DNA from: an uncultured Bacteroidota bacterium
GTDB lineage: Bacteria; Bacteroidota; Bacteroidia; Flavobacteriales; Flavobacteriaceae
Direction of reading: 5' to 3'
Length of the DNA stretch: 64,000 bases
Assembly (NCBI GenBank): GCA_902515405.1
Contig: CABXUS010000005.1
Coordinates: 1 to 64,000, forward strand
Made by a program: the position numbers and the translations under genes. Each line of letters opens with the position of its first letter. Within the stretch, counting starts at the first letter, position 1. Shown here piece after piece: positions 45,369-55,461 of this stretch. The notes beneath the pieces are model-generated. The model was not told the origin of the DNA. It was given only the letters and a program-made list of their open reading frames with translations, and did no database searches.

Positions 45369-46728
45369 ATTTAATTTCTGTATATCTTGATTCAATATAT
45401 CCAGCAAAAAACCAAGTAGTTAAAGATACGAAAAGGTATAGTTCTGCGTTAGAAGTTAATAAAGGCAGTAATAATCCAAACTTTGTACATGCAACAATAA
45501 ATGATATATGTTTATCAAGATTTGATGTCTTTAAATAAACTTGGGAACTTCTTCTGATTATAAAATATAAAATTGAGGCGTATAGAATAATAGATAAAAG
45601 TCCCATTTGAACTCCAAATATCAAAAATTGATTTTCACCTCCAACCTTTATTGTTTGATCAACCCCACTTGCGTTTCCACTCATAGCTAATCCTATTCCA
45701 AATGGATTTTCTAGAATAGATAAAGTACCTTCAATCCATTCAACTAAGTGTCCTAATGAAGACGTATTTTCAAATTTTATAGTATCAACTATAAGATATC
45801 TTATTTCATCTGATCCAAATGAAACTAAACTTAAAGTTGATAACAGAAATGCTGCAATAATAAAAAATAAAATTTTATAATTTTTATTTAATATTAACCC
45901 AAATAAAATAATTCCAACACATGCAACAATAGCTCCTCTTGAAAATGAAAAAAAGAAAGCAGAAGTAACCATAAAAAGCAAAAAGTAATTAATGTTCCTT
46001 TTATTATTCCAAAAATTAAAAATTAATAATGAAGTCAATAATAACAATGAGGCTGATAACTCCAATGGGTCTGCAAAAAAAGCTGCATATCTAGGAGATG
46101 AGCCTTGTGATTCAAATGACCAACTCAAACCATAGTTTCCTTGGGAATCAATTTCATTAATAATAGTATTATAATTTGAAAAATCAATTATAGTGTGAAA
46201 GTGTGTGGATAAAATAAATTCAAAGCATAAAAAAAATGTAAATGATAAAATCAAATACTTAAGTGTTTTTTTAATTGTATTAAAAAATACTTGATCAATT
46301 TTTATATTCCTTCCAATCAAATAAGTTATTGAAATTATATATAAGTTTTTTGCATAGATCAGTTTGGAAAAAATATCTGCCTCTCCTAAAGGAATTAAAG
46401 CATATATGGTTACAAGAAAAGTAAAGAATAAAATTAACTTATCTACTAATGAAAATTTAAATAATCTTTTAAATAAATGGGTATTTTTTCCAAAAAGGAA
46501 TATCATAAAAGCATATATAAATATTAGGTCTTTAGATAACTTAATTATTGTAACAATAATTTCACTATCAAATATCTTAAATGCTTGAGATTGAAGAGTT
46601 GTATAAATCGGAAGACAAGTACATATATATATAATTATATATTCAATTTTTCCTCTAGATATCTTATCAATTGTGTATATAAAAATTATAAAATAAAAAA
46701 TAATAAATAAAAGACCAATTAATATCAT
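45343..46728 (-). CDS. O-antigen polymerase-like protein (second Wzy)
   Basis: A 461-residue membrane protein with about twelve helices. A periplasmic loop holds the segment LVEWIEGTLSILENPFGIGLAMSGNASGVDQTIKVGGENQF (about 345-385), where NPFGIGLG-type motifs of O-antigen ligase/polymerase proteins lie. It probably polymerises the repeat unit exported by Wzx in the right-hand cluster. Its stop and start overlap the adjacent genes (26 and 4 nt). It differs clearly from the shorter 378-residue copy at 26223-27359. Confidence 0.8.
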   Translation of the reverse strand: MILIGLLFIIFYFIIFIYTIDKISRGKIEYIIIYICTCLPIYTTLQSQAFKIFDSEIIVTIIKLSKDLIFIYAFMIFLFGKNTHLFKRLFKFSLVDKLILFFTFLVTIYALIPLGEADIFSKLIYAKNLYIISITYLIGRNIKIDQVFFNTIKKTLKYLILSFTFFLCFEFILSTHFHTIIDFSNYNTIINEIDSQGNYGLSWSFESQGSSPRYAAFFADPLELSASLLLLTSLLIFNFWNNKRNINYFLLFMVTSAFFFSFSRGAIVACVGIILFGLILNKNYKILFFIIAAFLLSTLSLVSFGSDEIRYLIVDTIKFENTSSLGHLVEWIEGTLSILENPFGIGLAMSGNASGVDQTIKVGGENQFLIFGVQMGLLSIILYASILYFIIRRSSQVYLKTSNLDKHISFIVACTKFGLLLPLLTSNAELYLFVSLTTWFFAGYIESRYTEIKFEKNKSIY

Positions 46729-47627
46729 TTTTTAATTTTAAAAGCATCCATAACCCCATTTAAAACCATTTTAAATTTTTTAAACCTTAATCTAAATAAA
46801 AAATATATTAAATAAGATGATATTTTAATTAACTGATATATAAAAACTCCAATTATATTAAATGATTTTGAATGTTTTTTTAAAAGTAAAATATGATTTC
46901 GAATATTCAGATAATGGACATATGGTGATAAATTTCCTTCGCCTTGATAAATAGATTTTGATGAAGATGACTCAAAGTGTTGTAAATATGAATCATTCAT
47001 CATGCCAACAGAATAACCAAATGTTTTAAGACGAATAGAGAAATCGATATCTTCATAATAAGCAAAAAATCTTTCATCAAAATAACCAACTTCATAAAAA
47101 ATTTCTGACTTGATTAAAACACAGCATCCAGTAAACCAATCAGTAGAACCGCTATTACCTTTGAAATCTTTAAAACTTTTCCCCTTTTTAAGGGTTTGAA
47201 AAGTTCCAAAAAAATTATTTATAGTTCCACCTGCATTCCAAATCTTAGTTCCATCATAATTTAAAATCAAGGGTTGTATTATTTTTTGATTTAAAGTATT
47301 TGAATAATTAATTAATGTTTTGAGTAAGTCATTATTTATTAAAGTATCATTATTTAATAGCATTATATAATCATAATTATTTTCTAATGCATATTTTATT
47401 CCCTGATTATTTGCTTTAGCAAAACCATGATTAATTTTATTTTTAATTATGTGAATTTTTTCACTTTTATTCAATTGATCAGACATCGTTTTTTGATACT
47501 CATTATCAATCAAAATAATTTTAAAATTTTTGAATGAACTGTTTAGAACTGATTCAATACAATTTGATGTAAAATCATACTTTTTCCAATTAACAATTAT
47601 AATGGCTATTGATATATTATCTGACAT
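46725..47627 (-). CDS. Family 2 glycosyltransferase (rhamnosyltransferase-like)
   Basis: A 300-residue GT-A enzyme. IIIVNWKKYDFTSNCIESVL at 9-28, MLLNNDTLINNDL near 92-104, and GYFDERFFAYYEDIDFSIRLK near 177-197 (ED motif) are the signature of the WbbL-like GT2 group that often adds rhamnose. dTDP-rhamnose would come from rmlACDB in the same locus. It overlaps the polymerase gene by 4 nt and the flippase gene by 11 nt. Confidence 0.88.
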   Translation of the reverse strand: MSDNISIAIIIVNWKKYDFTSNCIESVLNSSFKNFKIILIDNEYQKTMSDQLNKSEKIHIIKNKINHGFAKANNQGIKYALENNYDYIMLLNNDTLINNDLLKTLINYSNTLNQKIIQPLILNYDGTKIWNAGGTINNFFGTFQTLKKGKSFKDFKGNSGSTDWFTGCCVLIKSEIFYEVGYFDERFFAYYEDIDFSIRLKTFGYSVGMMNDSYLQHFESSSSKSIYQGEGNLSPYVHYLNIRNHILLLKKHSKSFNIIGVFIYQLIKISSYLIYFLFRLRFKKFKMVLNGVMDAFKIKK

Positions 47628-48846
47628 TTTTTAATAGAATTGAATGTATTACAAATGAGAAAATTTCTGTCAAAATTAACGCAATTGCTAATCCATAACC
47701 TCCATAATGATATGAAAGAATAATTGAAGATAATGACATAAAAAATAGTGTAAAAAATGTAGCTTTATTTAATAAAGCTTTATAATTATTCACCAAAATA
47801 TAATTAATATTTTTAAAATTTAACATAGCTAAAAAAGGAATAAAAGATAAAATGGTTAAAATATTAGAGCTATATTCGATTTTTTCATTTGCAAAAATTT
47901 GTATAATGAAATCAGCGAAAAATATCATTAGCAAAGCTAAAAAAAATGTAAATAGTAGTCCAAAATTAAAATATTTTGAAATATACTTGTTAAAGTCTGA
48001 TTTAGATTTTTTAAATAAATTAGATGCCTTTTGAAGGCCAGATTGTATAAAAAAAACTGGAATCATTCTGATGAGAAAAGCTATTTTATAAGCTAAAGTG
48101 AACCTGCCTAATTCTTTGTGATTTATAAAAAAAGATAATATAATAAGAGCGCTATTTAATGTCAAATGAGTAGAGGAAGAGGAAAGAAAAAGCACAAAAT
48201 TTTCATTTATTCTATTTTTTAAATTTATTAATGAAAATCTAGTTTTGGGAAAACTATAATTTATAAAGTGATTTAACCAAAAGATAAAAACAAATAATAA
48301 TGCAGTAAAGCCATAAAAAAAGTTTGCCAAATATGCTTCATCAGAACTTAATACAAAAAAATATATTAGAACTATATACAAAGATTTTGAGAAAAAATTA
48401 ATTACTGCTTGGGGAAAAATTTTATTCTTCCCTTGTAAAAAAAATAATGGATTTAATGCCTCATTTAAAAGAATTATAAATGAAAAAATTAAAATTTTAT
48501 AAAAATTATCTGAACTAAAAAAAATAATTAAAGGTGTGCTAATAAGAAAAATTATTAAAGCATTAAAAATTCTTAAACTTAAAATATCCCTAATTATAAA
48601 ATTTTCAGCCTCTAGGCTTTTTGATTCTGTAATTTTTATTGGTCCGTTTAAATTATACCCATAACTAACAATAATTGATAATATTATAATTATAGAAAAG
48701 GCTAAATGAATCAGTCCAAAATTTTCATCTCCAAGTCTTTGAAAAAGAATTGGTGTATATATTATTGTAGCGAAAATATTTACTCCTTGATTTAATGAAA
48801 GATTGAAAAAATTTTTATAAAAAATAGATTTAGTCAAAGAAGACAT
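47617..48846 (-). CDS. Wzx-like polysaccharide flippase (second copy)
   Basis: A 409-residue membrane protein with about 12 helices. The N-terminal pattern FFNLSLNQGVNIFATIIYTPILFQRLGDENFGLIHLAFSI (in two helices) is typical of the Polysacc_synt/Wzx family. It would move undecaprenyl-linked repeat units across the inner membrane before polymerisation. It sits after Wzz and before a GT2 gene in the right cluster, and is longer than the flippase-like protein at 27370-28470. Confidence 0.87.
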   Translation of the reverse strand: MSSLTKSIFYKNFFNLSLNQGVNIFATIIYTPILFQRLGDENFGLIHLAFSIIIILSIIVSYGYNLNGPIKITESKSLEAENFIIRDILSLRIFNALIIFLISTPLIIFFSSDNFYKILIFSFIILLNEALNPLFFLQGKNKIFPQAVINFFSKSLYIVLIYFFVLSSDEAYLANFFYGFTALLFVFIFWLNHFINYSFPKTRFSLINLKNRINENFVLFLSSSSTHLTLNSALIILSFFINHKELGRFTLAYKIAFLIRMIPVFFIQSGLQKASNLFKKSKSDFNKYISKYFNFGLLFTFFLALLMIFFADFIIQIFANEKIEYSSNILTILSFIPFLAMLNFKNINYILVNNYKALLNKATFFTLFFMSLSSIILSYHYGGYGLAIALILTEIFSFVIHSILLKNVR

Positions 48847-48869
48847 AACATAGTTTATATAAAAATAAA

Positions 48870-49919
48870 CTATTTAATCAATGAATTGTAAAACCTTAAT
48901 AATGAAAAGTAAAAAATTGCAATTAATAGTCCTCCAAAAAGTCCATAAAATAAACATTCAAAAAATTTTAATCTAGAATTTTCTAAGGGAAGATTTGGTT
49001 TATCAATAATTTGAATTAATGGTGTCTTATTCCTGTGAGTTACTTTAGCGAGTTCCAATTGTGTTACAATTTCTTGATAAATTGCCCCGTTTGCTTGAAC
49101 ATCTACAAGAGCTTTTTGATAAGGTACTAATGAGACTTTAGTCAGAGGATTTGGATTAGGTATACTTTGATCTTTTTCAGCTAGAATTAAAATTGATTTA
49201 TCTAAAACCTTTTTTACGCTATCGGCTTGTCTTTGTAAAATTTTTAGGTTTTCACCAGTTTTCCTAGTTTTTGTTTTAAAATAGAAGTTATTTACAATAG
49301 ATACCAAGTTTTCATTAAATGACTTTGCAAAAAGCTCATCCTTGTGGTCAAATCCAATTTCTAAAATTGTTGTTTTTCTGCTTGGCTTATCAACCATTAA
49401 GTACTTTTCCTTTATGATTTTTACTGCCTCAAATAATACACTGTCATGCAATCTGGACTTTGACCTTAGTAATGATTCATTTGAAAAGTCAATTCCTAAA
49501 TTATTCCATTTTTTATTAATTTTTTCTTCTTGTCCAAACCTATTAATTAATAATTCATTTTTATTTCCAAATAAAGAATTAGTTAATAAAGTTTCTTTTA
49601 TCATTGATGAGGACCTGTAAAGCTCTTGGATATTGTCAATTTGGAAAAGGCTGCTGGCATCGATAAAGCTTGAAGCATTAATTCCAGCAAGAGAAGCTAA
49701 GGATGATATATCTGCAATTGAATTTGAGGAGGACTCGCTATCTAAAACAAATGAGGTTCTTGCATAATGAGTAGGTGATTTAACATAATTATATATTAAT
49801 GAAATTACCAATATAGATAAGGATAAAATAATTATCTTCTTAGAATTCTCTAAGAAATAATTTAACCAGTTTTTAATTGACTCTATGACAAATAAAATCG
49901 AATATTCTTTGTTATCCAT
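48870..49919 (-). CDS. Wzz-type chain length determinant
   Basis: A 349-residue inner-membrane protein: one helix at about 28-47 (IIILSLSILVISLIYNYV), a large periplasmic coiled-coil domain (about 55-310) and a second helix at about 320-342. The segment IQIIDKPNLPLENSRLKFFECLF before the last helix is the proline-rich Wzz motif. It sets glycan chain length with Wzy and bridges to the exporter. There is no C-terminal tyrosine kinase domain, and no separate BY-kinase gene is in the window. It follows wza by 4 nt. Confidence 0.9.
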   Translation of the reverse strand: MDNKEYSILFVIESIKNWLNYFLENSKKIIILSLSILVISLIYNYVKSPTHYARTSFVLDSESSSNSIADISSLASLAGINASSFIDASSLFQIDNIQELYRSSSMIKETLLTNSLFGNKNELLINRFGQEEKINKKWNNLGIDFSNESLLRSKSRLHDSVLFEAVKIIKEKYLMVDKPSRKTTILEIGFDHKDELFAKSFNENLVSIVNNFYFKTKTRKTGENLKILQRQADSVKKVLDKSILILAEKDQSIPNPNPLTKVSLVPYQKALVDVQANGAIYQEIVTQLELAKVTHRNKTPLIQIIDKPNLPLENSRLKFFECLFYGLFGGLLIAIFYFSLLRFYNSLIK

Positions 49920-49923
49920 TTAA

Positions 49924-52470
49924 TTAATTAATCTGATTAATTGCTAAAATTAAAGCAGCAAGTCCAGTGGTAAAATTTAAAATTTGAGAAGCGGCTAATG
50001 GGTTCTTTAACGATTTTTTTGGGACTATAACTTCACATCCTGGTTCAGCCTTTGGAAATAAATTAAAAAATAATAATTTTTTAGTTCTTGACACATCACC
50101 ATTTGCGTAAACTACATATGTACCACTTCTTTTAGCTTTTGTATCAAAACCACCAGCAGAATTTATATAAAATTTCAATCCTCTTAGAGGAATGTGTCTT
50201 ACAGTTGTTGGGTATAATAACTCGCCTCTTAATCTAATAGTTTCTAACCTCTTAGGAACTACAATGATATCTCCATCTTCAATTAATAAATCTGACCTTG
50301 TGCCAGAATCTTGTAATATTTTTTCTAAGTCAATTCCTATTGACTCTGATTTAGCGAATGGTATGTCATCTTCAGAAATTGCATTTCTTTTTACAATTTC
50401 ACTAATTCTTTCTTTTTTTACATAACTAGAAAAATCTTGATTTGAGTTATCTTCAGACTTAAATTTTTCTAGATCTTCATCAATTCTGATTATTAAAAGT
50501 TTTTCAGATTCAGTTAAATTTTCATGATTCAAAGAAATTTTATTTTTAAGATTATTTAAATCTTCAATTTGTTTTTGAATATCAGAATAGTTTTCGGCAA
50601 ACTCAGTCTTTCTAATTATTGTAGCCCCTTTTAAATAAGCAAATTCATTTAATCCACCTGCTCTTTGAATTATATCAGAAATTCGTTCTTTTTTTGAGGA
50701 AATAGCATATTTACCAGGATAGATAACTTCACCTTCGACTCTTATAAATTTTATAGTCTCAATATTTGGATCTTTTCTAATAACAACATTATCAAAAGGC
50801 ATAAGAGTAAAATCAGAACTAGATTTCAAATCATTAATATTGACATAGAAAACTTCTGAACTTTTTTGAGAATTATTTGATGATTTAGTTCTAGAAATTT
50901 CAATATTATTTAGAGTTGCATTTTTTCTAACCCCACCGGCTAAAAGAATTAAATCATCTAAATCTAGATTAACAGAAAAAGGATATACTCCAGGTTTATT
51001 TACTGCTCCAGAAATTTCAATATAACTATCATCCTTTAAATCATTAACTGATAATACATTTAATATGTCATCATTTTTAAGGTAAATTGGGGAATCAGAT
51101 TTATTCATTTGATCTAAAATATTAAATGAAATATTAGTTGTTGAATAATCATTATTTGTTCTTGTTATGAATGCTCTATCCATAAAAGTATCAGGTTTTA
51201 AACCTTCTGCCTTTTCAATTAATTCTTTTACAGTCATGTTTTCATCAAGAGAAAAAGTTCCAGGCTTAAAAACAGAGCCTTTAACTACCAATCTATTTTC
51301 AAATTTTTCAATAACCTTATCAATTTTAATAATATCCCCCGATTTAAGTTGAAAGAATTCAAATTGATCTTTATTTACATCTACAATTTTATATTTATTA
51401 TCTATTATTCTAGTAATCTTCACAGATTTAGAATAAGCCTTTTCAGTAAAACCACCAGCATATTTCAAAAGATTAGAAATTGTTTCTCCTAATTTAATTT
51501 CAAATTTTCCTGGATTTTTAACTCCTTTTGATATTGTTACTCTATTTGTATACGGACCAACAACTATCAAATCATTATTTTCTAATCTAACATTAGAGGA
51601 CCCATCACCGTTTGATAAAAATTTATAGATATCAACTGTATTTATTAACTTATTATTTCTGTAATGTTTAACTTCTCTTAAAGTTGCATTCTCAGTAATA
51701 CCACCTGCTAAATAAATTGCATTATAAACTGTATTAAAAGCACTAAAATTATAGGTTCCAGGCAGATTAACCTCTCCAACTATATTAATTCTAACTACTC
51801 TAGGGATGCCAACTGAAATATTTACAAATGTTTTAGCGGAAGCAATACCTTTATAAATCTTTTTAAGTCTTAAAACTAATCTTCTCTTTGCATCATTAAT
51901 GTTTAAGCCAGATACATTTATTGGGCCAAAATTCTCTAATATTAAATCTCCATCAGGACTTATCTCTGCCTGATAATAATTTTCAGATTGTCCATAAATA
52001 TCAATAAATAATTTATCTCCAGGACCTAATATATAATCAGGTGGAGTTGGTAAGTTTAAGTTAGATTGAAAAGATAAAAAATTATTACCACTAAAAACTT
52101 CAAATCCATATATATCACTCTTTAATTCTCTGAATACCTCAATTTCTTCCTCCCATTTTTGTCTCATTCTAGTATCTTCCAACGGAGTCGATGCATTTTG
52201 AGCTACATAGGATTTATTTTGAGCCACTTTAAGTTTTTTATCTAATTTATTAATATCAGAATCAGAATAGCCTTTAGATTTAGCCATCTTTAATAAATCT
52301 GATTGGGTTAATCCTTGAGCTTTTGCTCTTCTAATCAATAATTCCATTTCTGAACTGCTTAATTCACGAAAATCTTTGCTAGAAATATCTTCAAATGTTT
52401 GAGAATACTGAAAGTTATTTGACATTAAAGTCAAAATAAAAATGAGTAAAAATGTTACTTTTTTTAACAT
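49924..52470 (-). CDS. Wza-like polysaccharide export protein with six SLBB repeats
   Basis: An 848-residue outer-membrane polysaccharide exporter of the OPX family. It has a signal peptide (1-24), a helical region (about 38-90), then the Poly_export domain at about 136-220 (PPDYILGPGDKLFIDIYG). About six SLBB beta-grasp repeats follow, each with a Pro-Gly turn (VNLPGTYNF, GVKNPGKFE, VFKPGTFSL, AVNKPGVYPF, VIYPGKYAI, ELLYPTTV). A C-terminal hydrophobic helix (NFTTGLAALILAINQI) may anchor it. It is much larger than E. coli Wza (379), as is usual in Bacteroidota. It opens the minus-strand export operon. Confidence 0.93.
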   Translation of the reverse strand: MLKKVTFLLIFILTLMSNNFQYSQTFEDISSKDFRELSSSEMELLIRRAKAQGLTQSDLLKMAKSKGYSDSDINKLDKKLKVAQNKSYVAQNASTPLEDTRMRQKWEEEIEVFRELKSDIYGFEVFSGNNFLSFQSNLNLPTPPDYILGPGDKLFIDIYGQSENYYQAEISPDGDLILENFGPINVSGLNINDAKRRLVLRLKKIYKGIASAKTFVNISVGIPRVVRINIVGEVNLPGTYNFSAFNTVYNAIYLAGGITENATLREVKHYRNNKLINTVDIYKFLSNGDGSSNVRLENNDLIVVGPYTNRVTISKGVKNPGKFEIKLGETISNLLKYAGGFTEKAYSKSVKITRIIDNKYKIVDVNKDQFEFFQLKSGDIIKIDKVIEKFENRLVVKGSVFKPGTFSLDENMTVKELIEKAEGLKPDTFMDRAFITRTNNDYSTTNISFNILDQMNKSDSPIYLKNDDILNVLSVNDLKDDSYIEISGAVNKPGVYPFSVNLDLDDLILLAGGVRKNATLNNIEISRTKSSNNSQKSSEVFYVNINDLKSSSDFTLMPFDNVVIRKDPNIETIKFIRVEGEVIYPGKYAISSKKERISDIIQRAGGLNEFAYLKGATIIRKTEFAENYSDIQKQIEDLNNLKNKISLNHENLTESEKLLIIRIDEDLEKFKSEDNSNQDFSSYVKKERISEIVKRNAISEDDIPFAKSESIGIDLEKILQDSGTRSDLLIEDGDIIVVPKRLETIRLRGELLYPTTVRHIPLRGLKFYINSAGGFDTKAKRSGTYVVYANGDVSRTKKLLFFNLFPKAEPGCEVIVPKKSLKNPLAASQILNFTTGLAALILAINQIN

Positions 52471-52492
52471 AACATTGGTCCTAGAAGGAAAG

Positions 52493-52500
52493 CGAATATA
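52493..52500 (-). promoter_or_regulatory. Possible -7 box of the wza operon
   Basis: On the minus strand the octamer TATATTCG differs from TAnnTTTG at one position and lies 23 nt upstream of the wza ATG. The 122-nt gap is the only divergent control region of the right cluster. No -33 element was found, so the call is weak. Confidence 0.25.
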
Positions 52501-52592
52501 ACTAAAATCTTATAAATTAAAATTTTACAGAGTTAGATATAAAAAAAATAGCATTTTTTTTAGATAAAATTCAATAATACATAAATTGCAGT

Positions 52593-53186
52593 ATGATTAA
52601 ATATTTTTTTAAATTATTAATTCTTTTTTCAATTACTCTTTCAAGTCAAACAGAATTAAAGTTTAATTTGGCTTCTGCTCCTTTTTTAGTGCCTAATATA
52701 GGTATTGAAGTAAAAATTACTGAAAAACTTGGATATCAGCTAGATACAAGTGCTTCATTCTATAATAATATTGAAGGTTCTCCTTTTCATATGACACAAA
52801 TTTTTAACGAGTTGAGATATTACCCCAACAAAAATAAAAAAAGAAATTTTTTTATTGGTGCACATATTGGATATGGAATGTATAACTTAAGATTACCCAG
52901 ATGGATTGTAAATATTTCTGGAAGCGAATATAAAGAAGAAGGAAGCTATCAATATGGAAGAAATGCATATTATGGAATTACAATTGGAAAAAAAATCCCA
53001 CTAAAAAATGAAAGATTTAACCTTGAACTTTTTGTTGGGGGTGGCTCATCTCAATCAAATTATAAATATTATAATGAAGAAGAACAAAGAATATTTGCTA
53101 TAACTAATTATAGGAGAAAATTTAATAAAAGTGGTGAAGAATTACCATACAGAGGTGGGCTAATGTTAACTTATAAATTAAATTAA
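52593..53186 (+). CDS. DUF3575-type outer membrane barrel protein
   Basis: A 197-residue protein with a signal peptide (1-18, ending TLSSQ) and an 8-strand barrel pattern. The motifs FNLASAPFLVPNIGIEVKIT, FNELRYYPNK and FFIGAHIGYGMYNL match DUF3575 proteins, which in Bacteroides are often encoded near fimbrial or surface loci. Function unknown; a surface or assembly role in the glycan locus is inference. It ends 1 nt into the rmlA start and so probably belongs to the rml operon. Confidence 0.75.
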   Translation: MIKYFFKLLILFSITLSSQTELKFNLASAPFLVPNIGIEVKITEKLGYQLDTSASFYNNIEGSPFHMTQIFNELRYYPNKNKKRNFFIGAHIGYGMYNLRLPRWIVNISGSEYKEEGSYQYGRNAYYGITIGKKIPLKNERFNLELFVGGGSSQSNYKYYNEEEQRIFAITNYRRKFNKSGEELPYRGGLMLTYKLN

Positions 53187-54064
53187 TGAAGGGAATAATT
53201 TTAGCAGGTGGAAGTGGAACAAGACTATATCCTTTAACTATTGGACAATCTAAACAATTACTCGCTATTCATGATAAACCCATGATTTATTATCCTCTAT
53301 CAGTTTTAATGTTAGCCGGAATTAAAGATGTACTTATAATTTCAACACCAGAAGATTTACCTAATTTTAAAAGGCTACTTTCAAATGGGTCTCAATTAGG
53401 AATGAATTTTTCATATGAAGTTCAAATTCAACCTAAAGGTATTGCAGAAGCATTTATTATAGGAGAAAAATTTATTGGCAATGATTCTGTTTGCTTGATT
53501 CTTGGTGATAATATATTCTATGGAAGTGGTTTTACTAAAATTTTAAAAAAATCTGTAGAAGATATTGAAATAAATAAAAAAGCAAAGGTGTTTGGCTACT
53601 ATGTAAATAATCCTTCTAGATATGGGGTCGTTAAAAATGATGAAAAAGGAAATGTTATTAGTTTGGAAGAAAAACCAAAAAACCCAAGGAGTAACTATGC
53701 TGTTGTTGGATTATATTTTTATCCAAATAATGTAATTGATATAGCTAAGAACATAAAACCTAGTACTAGAGGAGAGCTTGAAATTACTTCAGTAAATAAC
53801 TCATTTCTTAAAAATAAAAGTCTAATAGTAGAATTGTTTGATAAAAACTTTACTTGGCTTGACTCAGGAACGCATGAATCTATGCTTGAAGCTTCAAACT
53901 ACATTCATACTATTGAAAAAAGAACGGGGTTAAAGATCGCTTGTATCGAAGAGATAGCCTTTAAACTTGGATTCATAAATAAGAAAAAATTTAATAAGAT
54001 TATAAATTACATTGGAGATAATCAATATGGTGAATATCTAAAAAAAATTAATGATGGAATTTGA
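53186..54064 (+). CDS. rmlA: Glucose-1-phosphate thymidylyltransferase
   Basis: First enzyme of dTDP-L-rhamnose synthesis: makes dTDP-glucose from glucose-1-phosphate and dTTP. The 292 residues start with KGIILAGGSGTRLYPLT (nucleotide site) and include SKQLLAIHDKPMIYYPLS, LGDNIFYGSG with the metal-binding Asp, and FTWLDSGTHESMLEAS. Length and motifs are canonical. It overlaps rmlC by 14 nt and heads the run rmlA-rmlC-rmlD-rmlB. Confidence 0.97.
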   Translation: MKGIILAGGSGTRLYPLTIGQSKQLLAIHDKPMIYYPLSVLMLAGIKDVLIISTPEDLPNFKRLLSNGSQLGMNFSYEVQIQPKGIAEAFIIGEKFIGNDSVCLILGDNIFYGSGFTKILKKSVEDIEINKKAKVFGYYVNNPSRYGVVKNDEKGNVISLEEKPKNPRSNYAVVGLYFYPNNVIDIAKNIKPSTRGELEITSVNNSFLKNKSLIVELFDKNFTWLDSGTHESMLEASNYIHTIEKRTGLKIACIEEIAFKLGFINKKKFNKIINYIGDNQYGEYLKKINDGI

Positions 54065-54608
54065 AAAAGTTGGTATTGAAGGTCTAGTTTTATGTAAACC
54101 AAAAGTCATTGAAGATGAAAGGGGATTCTTTTCGGAAACTTTTAGAAAAGATCTTCTAGAAAATTTTATCTCTAAAAAATTAGATTTTTGCCAACATAAT
54201 ACATCTGAATCAAGTTTTGGAGTTTTAAGAGGTCTTCATTTTCAAACTGCACCAAAACCTCAAACAAAACTTATATCTGTCTCACATGGTGAAATTTTAG
54301 ATGTTGCTTTGGATATAAGAAAAGATTCACCAAATTATGGAAAATATTATTCTGTAATATTAAATGATACTAATAATTTTCAGTTATTGGTTCCAAAAGG
54401 TTTTGCTCATGGATTTATATCACTCAGTGAAATTGTAAGAGTTAACTACCAAGTTGATAATTATTACAGTAATAAAAATGAATTTACAATAAATCCTTTT
54501 GATAAAGATTTGAAAATAAATTGGATTCTTGAAAAAAATCAAATAATTATTAATGATAAGGACCAATCATCAATAAAATTATCTCAATCACCAACTTATA
54601 AATTTTAA
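54051..54608 (+). CDS. rmlC: dTDP-4-dehydrorhamnose 3,5-epimerase
   Basis: A 185-residue cupin that epimerises dTDP-4-keto-6-deoxyglucose at C-3 and C-5. Diagnostic parts are DERGFFSETFRKDL, QHNTSESSFGVLRGLHFQ with the catalytic His, LDVALDIRKDSPNYGKY and VPKGFAHGF. Either of two adjacent ATG codons (54051, 54054) may start it. The overlap with rmlA suggests translational coupling. Confidence 0.96.
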   Translation: MMEFEKVGIEGLVLCKPKVIEDERGFFSETFRKDLLENFISKKLDFCQHNTSESSFGVLRGLHFQTAPKPQTKLISVSHGEILDVALDIRKDSPNYGKYYSVILNDTNNFQLLVPKGFAHGFISLSEIVRVNYQVDNYYSNKNEFTINPFDKDLKINWILEKNQIIINDKDQSSIKLSQSPTYKF

Positions 54609-54609
54609 T

Positions 54610-55461
54610 ATGAATGTTTTAGTAACTGGAGCTAATGGCCAACTGGGGCAAGAATTTAAAAATAATATTACTAAATCAGATTTTGAATTTTATTTTGCGA
54701 ATGAAAATGAATTAGACATTACTAACAAAAATGATATCTTAAAATATGTAAATAAAAGAGGAATTAATTTTATATTAAATTGTGCTGCATATACAGATGT
54801 TAATGAATCAGAATTAAATAAGGAATTAGCACTAAATGTTAATTCATATGCAGTTAAAAATTTAGTTGAAATTTGTGAAGAAAAAAGACTTAAAATGATT
54901 CATTTTTCAACGGATTATGTATACAACTCAGAAAGTTTAGATCCAATTAAAGAAGACAGAAACGTTAATCCTATTAACTATTATGGATACTCAAAAAGAG
55001 AAGGTGAAAAGTTTATTGAAAATTCATCATCTGAATCAATTATTATTAGAACATCATGGTTATACTCAAATTATAAAAATAATTTTGTGAAAACTATAAT
55101 TAATAAAGGAATTGATAATGAAAAACTATATGTTGTTAATGACCAATTTGGTTGCCCAACATATGCAAAAGATTTGGTAAATGTAATATTTCATATAATA
55201 GATTCAGGAATAAAACCTAATTATAAAATTTATAATTTTTCAAATGAAGGTTTTACAAATTGGTATGATTTTGCAAAAAAAATATTTGAATTAAAAAAAA
55301 TTAATTCCCTAATTATGCCAGTTAATTCGGAAAATTACAAGACTATAGCGAAAAGACCTAAATATTTAGTAACTGACAAATCAAGAATAAAAGATATATT
55401 TAATGTGAATATTAGAAATTGGGAAGAAGCCTTAAAAGAATTTATTTTTAATTATAAATGA
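54610..55461 (+). CDS. rmlD: dTDP-4-dehydrorhamnose reductase
   Basis: Last step of dTDP-L-rhamnose synthesis, NADPH-dependent. The 283 residues show VTGANGQLGQEFKNN, LNCAAYTDVNESE, HFSTDYVYNSES, the catalytic pair in NYYGYSKREGEKF and RTSWLYSNYKNNFVKT. It starts 1 nt after rmlC and overlaps rmlB by 4 nt. Typical length. Confidence 0.96.
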   Translation: MNVLVTGANGQLGQEFKNNITKSDFEFYFANENELDITNKNDILKYVNKRGINFILNCAAYTDVNESELNKELALNVNSYAVKNLVEICEEKRLKMIHFSTDYVYNSESLDPIKEDRNVNPINYYGYSKREGEKFIENSSSESIIIRTSWLYSNYKNNFVKTIINKGIDNEKLYVVNDQFGCPTYAKDLVNVIFHIIDSGIKPNYKIYNFSNEGFTNWYDFAKKIFELKKINSLIMPVNSENYKTIAKRPKYLVTDKSRIKDIFNVNIRNWEEALKEFIFNYK